From Phycomyces nitens (Eukaryota; Mucoromycota; Mucoromycetes; Mucorales; Phycomycetaceae), in the NCBI GenBank assembly GCA_022702545.1, contig JAHRBC010000004.1:6292001-6356000 (forward strand): DNA of 64,000 nucleotides. The letters run 5' to 3'. Positions 36,868 through 48,580 of the stretch are shown here, piece by piece. The stretch's first letter is position 1. Each line of letters starts with the position of its first letter. Below the pieces are notes generated by a model, which was not told the origin of the DNA, ran no database searches, and was given only the letters and a program-made list of their open reading frames with translations. The translations under genes were made by a program, and so were the position numbers.

Positions 36868-38377
36868 TCAAGTCTGGTCCACCAGTTCAGTATCATCCAG
36901 ATCATTGATAACAGAAGCCATTGATCCAGAGGAACGTCTGCGGGATCCCTTGAGTTCACTCTCTGTCATAAAGGGGACCATCAAATGCCCACTTGCGTCC
37001 TGCTGCGCACTAGATGACTCCAGAATAGCCTCCTCATCGGATCTTACTGAACCTCCTTCCACAGGACTCCCTGAATCCCAGAATGAGGACCGATCTGAAT
37101 GTGGACTCGGGAGTGGCGACTCTGCAGTCTTTATGAAATATGGCAAATCATCATTATCGTCTGATGCCGTAGGAATGGCCAGACGTGGTACGGCTGAGGA
37201 ATGCACATAGGATTCTGGGACAGTGGCTATTAACAAGGGTAGATATATGGTGGGAGACTGGGAGCTGGATCCAAAGGGAAACGACCATGTGCTGCCTGGT
37301 GTAGCCAAAGGTACCGTGAGGGCTATTTCATAGGATATCTCGAGGTATTTTCCAACATGGTTCTCGGTAGTGGGTACGCAGTTGGAGGGTATCATGAACT
37401 GGATGATGGACTGGCGGTCCTGGCTGTGCTTTGGGATCGAGACAAAGAACGTTTCAGAGTGCAGGGTGTGGTGCGTGTGACGGAGGGAGTTGAGTATGGG
37501 GGCATCTGACGCAAATGTGGGCAGGATCGAGGTGGTGGCAATGGAATCAAGAGTAAGCTGGATTGTGGTTATCTTGTGGTCTGACTGGTTAGACGTGGTG
37601 AGTTTGATGGTACACACATCACCTATCCAAAAAGATTAGATCAAAACTAATCGTCTTTAATCTTACCTGGACAGTAGGCAGTCTTTATCAACTCTGCTGT
37701 CATCTCCACATGGGAGCCTGGCTTGTCAAAGGTCTGGGACCTCTTGGCTGGCTTGGAGGCCATCTGGGGTTCGCCCGGCTGCCTGGAGCTTATTAATGGG
37801 AGGTAAAGCACAGATACAGGCAAGGTGTCCATGCCATAAGGTGCCTCTGGATTGCACTCCAAAAACCCTTGCAGGACATAATCCACATAATGGCCAATGC
37901 GTGTGTCGTGCATTGACGGAGGATAGTTTATGTGCGGCAATTTGATTGCAAAGAGATAAATTGAACTTCCTGTAGGCAATTCTGCACGTTCTTCATCTAA
38001 ACCAAACGAACAGATACAGGATGTGTTGATTTTTTTTTATGATCCACATTGATATGTAACAATATCATTATTACTTGCCTGTACGTGCCTTGCCCCAAAC
38101 ATATTCATTTACTGAAAACACTGTAGATTTTGTCTTTGATTTGTCCCTTTCTTCACACTTGAATTGTACTCGAATATTATAGGCCTGAATAGGTCGGTCA
38201 AGAGTCAACAGTACGGATCCTAGAGGACAATAAGAGGTTACTTTGGTAAAGACAAGTATATTATTCACCATTCAGAATCGACCCAGGGCCAAATGCCACT
38301 TGTCGGTCATTTCCTGAACTGATTGTCAGTTGGAATGAGCGAACTGCACTTGTTTCTGTAGATTTATTAAAAAACAT
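36868..38377 (-). CDS. arrestin-domain protein (alpha-arrestin-like)
   Basis: Exons complement(38269..38377, 38079..38219, 37667..37996, 36868..37622) give 444 residues in phase. The arrestin N-lobe includes FGPGSILNGSVLLTLDRP followed by YNIRVQFKCEER; the C-lobe begins KTAYCPGDVCTIKLTTSN and includes TTIQLTLDS and LEISYEIALTVPLA. The last ~110 residues are acidic and Ser-rich. Alpha-arrestins connect plasma-membrane transporters to ubiquitin ligases for endocytosis; I see no clear PPxY motif, so the adaptor role is inferred from the fold. The chosen ATG at 38377 is in frame with the N-lobe without an intron. Intron 2 (37997..38078) has a GC donor (CAG|GCAAGT). Confidence 0.85.
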
Positions 38378-39739
38378 AAGGTACAACAACTATACAAAGA
38401 GGGAAATAATAATAACCCTGTTCTGGGCAAATAATAATAATATATTATATATATGTGTATATATATATTATATATATTATATATATAATAAAGAAAAAAG
38501 GAGAGAAGGAAAAATAAAGGACAACAGGGTCCCAGTTTTCTATTGGCTTGAACCGGTTATAATAATCCGTTAAAATAGCCCAACCAAATACAATGATCTG
38601 GTTTGCATGAGAATTAAAATAAATAAAAAGAGATAGAAAGAGAGGGAGATATAGAAAGAGAGGGATTTTTGATTATTGATTATTGATCATTACAACATTA
38701 CACTGATCTGATGAGTCCAGCAAATTAACTTTGGAATGACCAATGATGGCTCATTGTTAAATGTCAGAACATATTGGCAATTGCACGATTCTATTGGTCG
38801 ACATTCAAAGATAACGTCCAATCAATGTTGAGAAAGTATAAATGTACCTTTGAGGTATTCCAAGTTACCGGTATTGAGTCGCCTATTTAAAATAAAGAGG
38901 AGATTAAATTAAAGTGCTTGAACAACTTTTATAACCATATACACTCTTATAGCCTTTGCTAAAATTGGGTGTAGCTCTAGCCCAGCGCAGCCAATTCTTC
39001 TTTTGTTTGCTGATAAAGTCTGGCTTGGACACGGGCCTATGATGTATGAAGCTCTAATATCTGAAGAATGTTTCGCTACAGACAATGACACTTTCCAGCC
39101 GCCAAATTTGCTTGACAAAACCAACTTTTTAAAAAGGATCCCGTCTCGCCACTAAAGCAAAGACTATTGTAATATTTGTGAAACCAAGTCTGCTTGTTGT
39201 CCCTGGTCTAGGCTTCATATTCGCTGCCCTAGTTTCTTTTCAGTGTTTGATGGCAGTGTTAATTGTCAATCGAGGGATATTTATGCACCGGATATCAGTT
39301 GGGCTATGGTTGACAATAGAGAGCCAAATAATAATACCACGCTCAAGTTCAAATAGCTGGCGTCTAGGAAATGGGCTTTTGGTTCGTTTATTTATTAATA
39401 AAGTCCCAGTAATTTCTTTGGCTTGAGTGCATACCATTTAACTTTTTACAATCATTGAACCCACTACTGTACATAGTTTTACCTTCTTTTTTTTACATTT
39501 ATAATCTTCGAGCCAATATATTTGGTTTCTCTAAAAAATCAATAAACTTTTGTCTTGTACGTCCTTGCCCGTCTTTAAACTTCATTTACTGCGGGTTGTA
39601 CCCTCTGTCTTATAATAGCCTACACCCCCATTTTTCTTTTGTCAGACAGTGAAATAATTGAAAGGCCATTGGAACTTTTAAAGAATATTAAAGCCTCTCT
39701 TTCCAATATCACTATATTCCAAAATATTTTTTTATTGTG
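38378..39739. other. intergenic spacer
   Basis: No supported gene. It contains a TA-rich microsatellite at about 38437-38490 and GA-rich stretches near 38615-38665. A 71-codon minus ORF at 38909-39124 has no family resemblance. Confidence 0.5.
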
Positions 39740-40850
39740 ACTTTACCAGCCTTTTCTCGAGAAATCTTAAACCAAATTGCCAATCTTCTTTATTTCCGGG
39801 ATCAGGTCTCTTGTGCTCTAGTTTGCAAAGCATGGAAAGAACTCTCGGGATTCTATATACTCTGATCTAGAGATCAACAGACAGAGATTGGAGACCATTG
39901 TTAAAACTATTCAAGATGATGAAAACCCTTACCAGAAAAATCGGTACCTTCCAAGTATCACCAGCTACAGAAATAAGAAGATTAAACACAAGTTTCACAA
40001 ATACAGGCTATCGGTGGCTATGTTATTTCGCTCGCAAATATCCCAATTTCCATACACTCGAATTCGATACACAGTATGCAAAAGTGAATGGTGAAGAGGA
40101 AAAGGGACGATATTGAAAAGCAAAGAAACGATGCAATAGAATTATTTCGTAAAGCTCTTCTGTCATTCCAACACCCAACGACATCATATATTACATATTC
40201 CAATTGCCCTGATGAAGAATGTCTATTGTTTAGGGACATGACCGACTTTCACGATATCCCTTTAAAAATCATAAGGGCAAACTTATGGCTATATGGCTAT
40301 CCTCACAATAGTCATGCCTGTGATGTTTCCAAACGCATCATAACTGTTTGTCTATCAAAATTATCAAAGCCCATCTAATCTCTTGCCATGAGAGGTCCCA
40401 GCAAAGATATACCAGCTTTCGACTTTGTAGAGATTAGGGACAGGCTTTTCAATTTGGTCAAACTGGAAATCAAATCTTCCACGACTGGTGAACTAGATAC
40501 CATTTTCTGTGCAGCACCTCACTTGTTATGGCTTTCACTCGAAAATTAGGATATCAGAGTCAAAGATGAACTCTACAATCCAAGCAGATTCGGGCTCCAG
40601 TCATTCAAAGTAACTTTATCAAAAATTACATCAAATGTTCTCCGGCTTCTTTCCTTTCACTGCAAAAAGGTTAAGTACATTGAGTTTGGCTGGAACAAAA
40701 GTACATGGAAATTTCACGGAGCCTGGATTGCAGTTTATTGACACATCCTACACCCACTTACAGACCTTGACATTCAAAAGGATGGTGTTTATTATAAAAG
40801 ACAATAAGAGCTCTAATGACAATTATTTTAGTCCTATAATTTTATGATTT
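39740..40850 (+). pseudogene. decayed F-box/LRR-type gene
   Basis: At 39740 an F-box reads cleanly (LPAFSREILNQIANLLYF, then CALVCKAWKEL), but with GTG where the start ATG would be expected. The protein-like frame shifts at about 39,855 (to YSDLEINRQRLETIVK), again at about 39,935 (to TNTGYRWLCYFARKYPNFHTL), and again near 40,110 (to FRKALLSFQHPTTSY). Stops interrupt it at about 40,378 and within the LRR-like segment LFNLVKLEIKSS...LLWLSLEN near 40,548. The pattern of Leu-rich blocks after an F-box matches the large F-box/LRR families of Mucoromycota, whose products are SCF ubiquitin-ligase substrate receptors. This copy cannot encode one. I did not rebuild it. Confidence 0.7.
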
Positions 40851-42236
40851 TGTAGGTGTATAGGTGGACATTATATAGGAGTGGAATCTTTGTTGATAAA
40901 TTATTTTGACCACTGGTTACAGTCAGAGTTTTAGTGATTTGGCTCAGTAATAAACTTCACAATTGATAGCTTTACTGGTTTGGTTGGGTTGTAGACTTTG
41001 TTAATGATATTGGTTTTTTATAAATGCAAAAAGGACTCTACTGAAAAATCATGTGATTTACAAATGATTGATTTTAAGGGAGGTTTGTTAAAGTAGACTT
41101 GTGAAAATGTATATAAAAAAACAATTTAGACAGGCGCTCTGAAATCATGTGACCCCCTTTTGTACTACTGTTCGGTTTTAGAGACACAAAAAAATGATAG
41201 AGGCCTGGCAAGGGTCCAATAGTAAAATGAGATTAGAGCTGATTGGAATATTTTAGACGTACATTTATGCTGATTTGCAGAAACCAAAGTGAAATTCAGA
41301 CTGGTTTGGACATATATACATTCTGTATTAAATAAAGTTGATAATCGAGTATTGGGATTTCAAAAAATAAAGAAAAATGCAATCTTTAAATTGTCTGGAT
41401 TAGAGTCATGATGGTTTCCTGCTGAGATTTGGCAGATTTGGCAGATTGGTTGATAGAGTAATGTCTAGTACCTTGGATATCTGGGCTATCTTGGTAGCTG
41501 ATATGTCTGCTGGCTAGAATAAGGGTCTATCGCAATATCTATGTACTATTGAGTCTGTTTTCGATTGAAGCTGATTACGAGTGTGAATGATAACAGTTGG
41601 CTTGGGCAAATCGGGTTTATCTTTGGAGACTGATTGCATGCCCAAAAGAACACTCTTTAAAAAAAATAGGCTATTCTATCTCCTGGGCTTCCAGGCTCTA
41701 TAGATAAGTTTTAAGCTGGACAATATTAATCTGACACTAACAGATAGGCCTCTTATCTGCCTGTAAATCTGTGTAATTGCGGCTATTATGGAAATCTGTT
41801 CCCAAAGAAACAATTGGTACCTTTTTTTTGTAATGGGCTTTTGCCAAGGGGTTGAATAGTTTATTTTCCAGCCATTCCTCGGTACCAAAACAGTCTCTGC
41901 CTGAGCCAAATCTGAACCGAGGAACTCTTGCAGGCCATAGAAAAAAGGACAATCGGATAGACATGTTATAATCACGTTGGTAAGGGCTTCATTCTTCATT
42001 CCACCAACATTGCCCATTTTCGTGGCCAGTTTTACCATTTTCTATTGGTCCGGATTACCAATCTATTTTCTGTCTTTGGCTCCAATTAACCTTTGCTTGA
42101 CTCATTGCCTATCAAAATCCAGTAGGTGGCTCCTGGCTTTAGACACCGATAACCACGTTTTGGTCTTGATTCATATAAAAAGCCAACTCTCAATGTCGAT
42201 CGTTTTTCATTCAAAAATAATAATAATAATCTCACA
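40851..42236. other. intergenic spacer
   Basis: No credible gene. A 120-codon minus ORF (41676-42038) shows no family features. The last ~65 bp form the core promoter of the next gene (TATAAAAA at about 42174-42181). Confidence 0.5.
42174..42181 (+). promoter_or_regulatory. TATA box of the 46-residue protein gene
   Basis: TATAAAAA about 56 bp before the ATG at 42237; its presence supports the small downstream ORF as a real gene. Confidence 0.5.
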
Positions 42237-42377
42237 ATGTATCGTCTTTTCCGCATCGCAGCCCGTCCCCTTGACGCCAGCAAGAAATTGGCCTACTGCT
42301 CCATCGTTGGTGTGTCTGTCTATGGCTATGTCCAGGCCTGCAAGGATGATGTCCTGTTCTACAGCCCTTCAAAATAA
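42237..42377 (+). CDS. 46-residue protein, probably mitochondrial
   Basis: A single-exon ORF with good codon content (GCC, GTC, AAG) standing out from the AT-rich DNA around it. It reads MYRLFRIAARPLDASKK..., an N-terminus rich in Arg without acids, then one moderately hydrophobic helix (CSIVGVSVYGYVQA), then an acidic turn and FYSPSK. This is the design of small subunits of mitochondrial inner-membrane complexes, but I cannot match it to a named one. A TATA box lies at a normal distance, and the start context CACAATG is favourable. Confidence 0.55.
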   Translation: MYRLFRIAARPLDASKKLAYCSIVGVSVYGYVQACKDDVLFYSPSK

Positions 42378-42782
42378 GCCGCTAATCTTGGCCGTATACC
42401 CACCCATTCAATCAATCATTTATTCATTCACTTATTCATTTGTCCAAGACTCTCTCTCTCTTTCTCTTTCTCTCTCTCTTTGCATTACAATATATTCAAT
42501 TTTTATAAAATCTATAATATAATATAGACCGTTACACGGATTATATCCTGTCCAAAACAGATCATCAATGCCTCTTGTTGTTCCTGAAAAAGATATATTT
42601 CCGCACCCAAATTTGTCTTTTGTACCTCTTTATATTTTCCTTTCAAGAAATAAAACAAAACATCTAATGCTTACTTGTCAAAGCACATTTTTTTATTAAA
42701 AAATTCATAAATTATAGAGTACTAAAAGACCATTGTCGTCTACTTATAATATACAAGGCTTATATTATGCGTCTAGGAGACA
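42378..42782. other. convergent spacer
   Basis: 3' flank of the 46-residue protein gene (with a CT microsatellite at about 42450-42480) and of the glucan synthase gene. No gene seen. Confidence 0.6.
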
Positions 42783-45700
42783 TCAAGCTCTCTGCGCCAA
42801 AAATAGGGTGGGAAAACACACCGGAGGAAGGACAATTAGAGCTCCAAATATCCCCAGTACCAGGACAAAAAGCGGTCCGTACACCAGCACAACCCCACGA
42901 CGCTTACGGCGCTGCTTGGTAGACAGGACAGAAGATCTGATCTGATGAGATGGCTTTAGCCAGAACAGCATTATAGAATGAAGCCGGTCCACACAAGGAA
43001 TAAGGGTAAATGGAAACAGGCCGAATAAGATCAAATGGCCCAGAACAAAGTCTGTAGTGAACACAGACATCTCGACGATCTTACAAATAAATTCACGGCC
43101 AGCATGTCGTCCAAGCTAAATGTCCTTGGTGAATATACACATCTTGGTGGAATGCAGACTTCTTACCTGGCTACCCCACCATCGTCCTGTCCACCAGGTC
43201 TTGTCAATTCCATCCTGTTGGGGTTCTCTGGTCAGGAAGAGGGCCAGGACACTCTTAAACAAGAAGCGCTGGACTGAAAACACCACCAGCATGCTCATGA
43301 CCGTCAGGGCAAGTGAGAATCGCTCATAGAACCAGATATATTCAAACGCCATCAGAAATCCCAAGAGTCCCAGGCCATGACTCAGGGCAGCCATGCCGAC
43401 CCCATGCTGAACCGATCCGACTACCGAAAGTGAGACCGACAGGCACTGGCACAGCAGAAGAATGACAATATTCCAAATAATCGGCATCATCGTCGCAGCC
43501 ATCAATGGGCCAAGCAGGCCCCAGGGCTTCATCGGTTCAGACCAAATCATCTGGTGGCCTATGTTATGCGTCCTGAGAAACAGATAGCACACCAAGCACA
43601 CTAATGCCTGCACGAGCGGCATAGCCATCTCGGCCATAAAGATGCTCAAAAATCTTGCGCGTGGGACAATGGCGCCATTTGTGGCTGTTGAAGACGCATT
43701 CTTTTGGCCTGTGACCCGCATCCTGCTTTCACGACAAAAGGTGATCCATGCGTGGTTCTGGTTATTGTCGCCCTGGCCTCGACACAGCCAGCCAAGGAAC
43801 GCCTTGTAGTCAGTAATAAAGTCCACAAACACGAATTGATGGGGGTTGAACACAAAGGGGGAAATGATGAGTGAGCTGACAGTGACCCAAAAGTAGACCA
43901 GGTGTGGCAGCCACATTGTCAATGTCACAAACACAAGAATAGACAGCGTCCGAGACCCAAAGTAGATGCTCGGGTTTGCAAACCTAGAATAGAGAACCGA
44001 AAAGGGCAATCGTGCCGTAGCAAACCCACGGCCGGTGGCTATGTAGCGTGCACCACCAAAGCTCAGATTGGAAAGCACGGCATTAGCGTAGATTTGGGTT
44101 ACAAACACTTCAAACAAGGGAGACAGCGAAAAGAACTGCTTGAAGAGACGGAACAGACTACGCCAGGTTCCCTTTTCAGTCAATTCTTGCAAGAACAGCG
44201 GCAGAAATGAAACAAAAAACACCATCAGGACAGACAAGACACACCGCTGGATCCACTCGGTCACCGGGCGCAAGTTGAAACACTCCTTGCCAAGCTGACA
44301 CACGGTAGGAAGAGAGTCAGCCATGGCGCCAATACACATCATACAGATCAGAAACACCTGAATTGTGAATATGATCATGATATTGTTCATATGGAACCCA
44401 GGGTGGGCATAATAGAACATTAGGAATCGGTCGACTGGAAGCTGGGTCCCCAGATAATAGTACTCTCGAGACAAGAGCTGTTCCCCCATACCCGTACCAA
44501 TCTTTGTCGTAAAGTTCAATATAGAGCAGAATCCAAGATCACGACCCTTTCCACACTGCAAGTACTCGGTGTGCTTGATCTTGCCACCTCTTGAAAGTGC
44601 ATTCATGCCCGCATAAATATCCTCATTGAGATGAAGCCCTCGCTGAGCTTTGCTGACTCCACCACGAGTTGTCATGAACACTGCATTTAGAAAATCCGGG
44701 TGTCCATAGTGCAGTCTGCCGCCTGTCTTGGCCATGATCCGCTGGGTGAGTGTACCAAAAGTCTGCTCCTTTCCGGCCGCAATGTCACCCAGGACCCCCA
44801 CATTTTCTGAAAAGATGTACTCACGAGCACCAACAATAGCCACTGGGGGTTTTGCTTTTGTAGGGTTGGAGTGAAGCTCATAGACCTGGCTCTCATCTGG
44901 ACAATCCTCCTGCTCAAATTCTCTAAATATGCTGCGGATCTTGATGCATTCCTCCAGGTAATTGTCCTGATTGGCGTCCACAAGCTGCAAGTACTCTCCT
45001 CGATAAAAGATCAGAGCATGGTTCTGGTTGTCTGACTTGCCATCGCCCAAGATTGGATTTCCTGGTAACCTGATCCGGTATCTAGGCAGTCTCTTGTTGC
45101 CTGGTAACCGCTCGCAGTTACCGTCGATCAGAACCGAGTAATAGGTTGGTTCCTGGTCTCGTTCCTTGGGACGCTCTTCGTCAATATAGGCAATCTGGAG
45201 GTGAGGATAGGTCTTTAACAAATACTCGCAGTTTTCAGCCTCTTCAGAATTAAACTTTGCATATCTCTGCATAGCCACCAAGAAACGAAACTTTTGATGG
45301 GCCAATTGATCCAAGAGTTCTTCAGATCCAGAATCCCTTTTTTTCGAATGGGAAGCCTTTTGTGTGTCTTTTGTCTTGGTATGCACATCTGGATGTTCGA
45401 TACGGTACAGGAGTTTAAGTGCCCTTGCGTAGTTCATGAACCCACACACTGTGCGGTACAAAGTCTGTGCTCTTTGTGATGCCCATAGGCGAGTACGCAG
45501 TGTGTATTCGGGTGCAGACGACTTGAAGCCAATGCAATAAAATGGCAAATCGTCTCGATCAGACGTCTCATTCTCGCTTTCTTCTACAATCAGCTTTGTG
45601 TCCTTTACAAAATTATCCCACTCGGCTGGATGTAGCTTCTTGAGATACTCCAATAGGGTGACTCTTGAGGTAGTGTCTTCTTCACGAATGATTTCTCGCA

Positions 45701-47965
45701 AAGACAAGAGCATCTTTTCAGCATAATGGGGAGTAAAGACCGTAAAGACTGGCATCTCATGGATCGAGCAGGGATTGGGGATGTCAGTCGATAGGCTCTG
45801 TGCAAAGAATGATAATCTGCGCTCGGCTTCTGACTGACCAGGAAAGCACTGTTCCTTTTCTGTGGCACCCTTTGGATCAAAAAACTCTGGCACCTTGAGC
45901 TCCCTAGTTTCTCTGCCATTATTGGAACCATCTGTGTTTGGGACGGTCTGAACCTGGTACAAGAGGGCTTGAAGGTTGCTAATAGACAGTAGATGCTCTC
46001 GGTACATTGAAATCACAATTGCATTCCACATCTGGGAACATGCAACCTTGCGTAGATGCATTGTATCCAGTTCTTTGGTCGCCACAACCTTTTTGATGAT
46101 TTGCTGGGGAAGACGGCCAAACAGGGTGCGCCAAGAGGTCATTACGGACAGACCCTGGTGCATCGATTGCGAGACTGAGAATAGGGTACTCCAGACGACA
46201 TACCACAGATAGGTATCGAGGAAGAACAATAGAAACTCGACAGAGAAAAGCAAGATGCTTGTGAGGATGGGCATGGTTGTACAGATCCAGTTGCCCAGGA
46301 GCATGTCCTTTGCACAACTTCCGAGACGAACAGACAGTGTGGCTCCCAGGGCGTCCCTGAAGGATAGTGCCAGAAAGAAATACGTCTCTAGAAACTTGCT
46401 GCTAAAGATGCATATCCACAGCAAGATCGAAAGGTACCGATCGTCTCCTGGAATTCCTGGGAAATGTGCGGTAAATGTCTTGGAGGCAATTGAGTGGCTC
46501 GAGCCCTGGCGGCGGAAAAGATTTGCCGATGGAACAATAGCAAGCACGACTGAAAGAATGGCTCCAAGTCCTAGCTGGAGACTGGCAACGACCAAGCCAA
46601 TCATTCCACCGACCTGGTTGAACATAATCACGTACACCGATGCACATACATGGCATGCAGAAAGAAGCAGCAGTATAAAGATACGCCATACAAGAATCTT
46701 TGTCGTCTGGACAGTCGTAGGCAGGTAAGCAAATTCGGCCAGGGTGGCAATGATCAGCAGCACACTGGCGACCAGACCTCCTAGCCCAATAACGGATAGC
46801 TTGACTGCCAGGTCATGGCGGTTTCCTGACACTGAAAGATAGACAAAGTCGACGTTTGCAGCCATGTAATACCAAAAAGATGCGGCATGGATGATCCAGA
46901 TCCGTGAAAAGTTTGTGAGGAGATGAAGTGATGACCGGGTCTCATAAAACGTCTTTTCAAATGTACTTGACCACTCAATCTGAGAAAGCACATGGAACTG
47001 CTCGTAGCGCACAATGTCCTTGAAGAGCTGACCGTCTCTGAGCCGCAGTTTACCCATCAACCGCCTGTCCCAAAAGAGCTGGTTGATGTCGTCGTAGCCA
47101 ATGATGTGGTTGTGGTCCCTCTCTCGACGAATGCACTCTCCACGGACAAGGGTGTAGGACTGGCCGCGTGCAAACTGGTAAATTGGAGTGATGATGGTAT
47201 CCAGGAAGCTTTCGGGGGCCACTTGCTTGATCTGGTTTGGCAAAGAGGTGTTGATTACCATGCGGTAGTCGTCTGCAGCCTTGAAGAGAAAGCAGATTAG
47301 TTCCGGCATGTATCGCAATGTCGCAGCTTCTCCCCAGATGAGCAAATAGAGGGCTAGATGACAGACTCGAGTGTGATCCGACAAGGATTCCATCTTTTGT
47401 TTCCACTCTCGCTTTGCTTCTTCAATCAATTGTCCGGTGGGGGTTGTAGGTGCACTGTGACGATCGTCGAGGTCGAGTTGGGAAGCAAAGTACCATTTGC
47501 GATAATTTGCGTTCTCTCCACCTATATAGTCTGCATGGAGTGATAAAAGGGCCTGCCTTGGAGCCATGCGTGCTGAACGCGAGTCCAGCATTGTCAAGAG
47601 ATGGTCGTGCATATTTCGTCTATTGTCGCGTTGAAATCCAAAGTGCTTTGCGAAATCCGAGAAGATGTCCTCGATATCAGTCATGAGAATTGGACAGCCG
47701 GCAGTGTTCCAATACTCATAGGCTGCAGTGGATATATGCGGCGGTGGAGGACAAATTTCAGAAAATGGCTGGTCATGTTCATAGGTGGACGGGTCTAGGA
47801 AGTTGGCAGGAAAGACATTGCCGTCAAATGTGGTTTGAGACATATCCATTTGATCTGGATAACTGAGGCCTAAGAGATAGAGGAAGAATGAGATTTTATT
47901 TGATTTTATTTTTTGGTTGGGTATCAAAGCCATTTTGTTTGTTTTCTTATCTACTTGCCTGTCAT
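42783..47965 (-). CDS. FKS1: 1,3-beta-glucan synthase catalytic subunit
   Basis: Exons complement(47959..47965, 43167..47869, 42783..43115) give 1680 residues in phase. The enzyme polymerises UDP-glucose into beta-1,3-glucan at the plasma membrane (glycosyltransferase family 48). The N-terminal cytosolic FKS1 domain is seen at about 120-250 (HLALYLLIWGEAATLRYMPE), followed by membrane helices, the large catalytic loop (for example ENVGVLGDIAAGKEQTFGTL, then RIMAKTGGRLHYGHPDF and LNEDIYAGMNA), and a second set of helices. The echinocandin hot-spot regions are at 501-509 (FLALSFRDA) and 1207-1215 (EWIQRCVLS). Exon 1 is only seven bases (ATGACAG), joined through a GC donor; an alternative start is the Met of MDMSQTT in exon 2. 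At 1680 residues it is shorter than the ~1850-1900 of yeasts, mainly at the N-terminus. Confidence 0.95.
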
Positions 47966-48472
47966 GGAGTGATTGCGCGGATACGACTATGAATGTGCGA
48001 GGGCACAAATGACGCAAATAGATGTATATTATAGTGTAGAAAGAGTGAAAGTAATGGAAGAGCAAATGTGGCCGATACTTGGATATTTCAGCTAAATTCA
48101 TATAGACTAAAAAACCTAGGGTTTGAATGCAAGGGGTCTTATTTTTTATTTTATTTTATTTTATTTTTGTGTTTTATTTCCTTATTTCTTGCGCTGGTAC
48201 CAAGGACAGAAATTTAATAAACTCCTCATAAAGAAGTTTAAAAAATAATAATAGGTGGCAAGAGTGTATATTACAAATGTTCAATTACATTTATATTCTT
48301 TATTTTTAATTCATTAGACTGTATTAAGTCGATCTATACAACCTTTTTTTCTTGCATTCCACACCACTTTGAACATCATTTGCTTGGAAATAGTAGACAG
48401 CAAATGGAATATATATATATACACATATATACATATATATATATTTATAATTAAAAGAGATGTGAATGCAGA

Positions 48473-48512
<40 letters not shown>

Positions 48513-48528
48513 AGAGGAAGAAAGAGAA

Positions 48529-48559
<31 letters not shown>

Positions 48560-48580
48560 TGTAGATGATATTTGGAGTGT
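47966..48580. other. FKS promoter region and microsatellites
   Basis: Contains the FKS upstream region, a TTTTA pentanucleotide run at about 48141-48166, a long TA repeat at about 48478-48509 and a GA repeat at about 48512-48557. No gene seen. Confidence 0.6.
48399..48557. repeat. TA and GA microsatellite cluster
   Basis: Interrupted TA dinucleotides (best run at 48478-48509) followed directly by (AGAGAA)n/(GA)n. It lies just beyond the stop codon of the Ral-like gene. Confidence 0.85.

Noticed and set aside
41676..42038. 120-codon minus-strand ORF
   Set aside because: No domain, no promoter, no splice support; a second overlapping frame is equally open, as expected by chance.
43120..47798. 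Short plus-strand ORFs over the FKS exon
   Set aside because: Antisense shadows of a 4.7-kb conserved exon.
47966..48101. N-terminal extension of the glucan synthase reading frame (MNLAEISKY...)
   Set aside because: This part is promoter and first-intron sequence in the same open frame; a 7-nt first exon with GC donor gives a start that continues into the conserved N-terminus.
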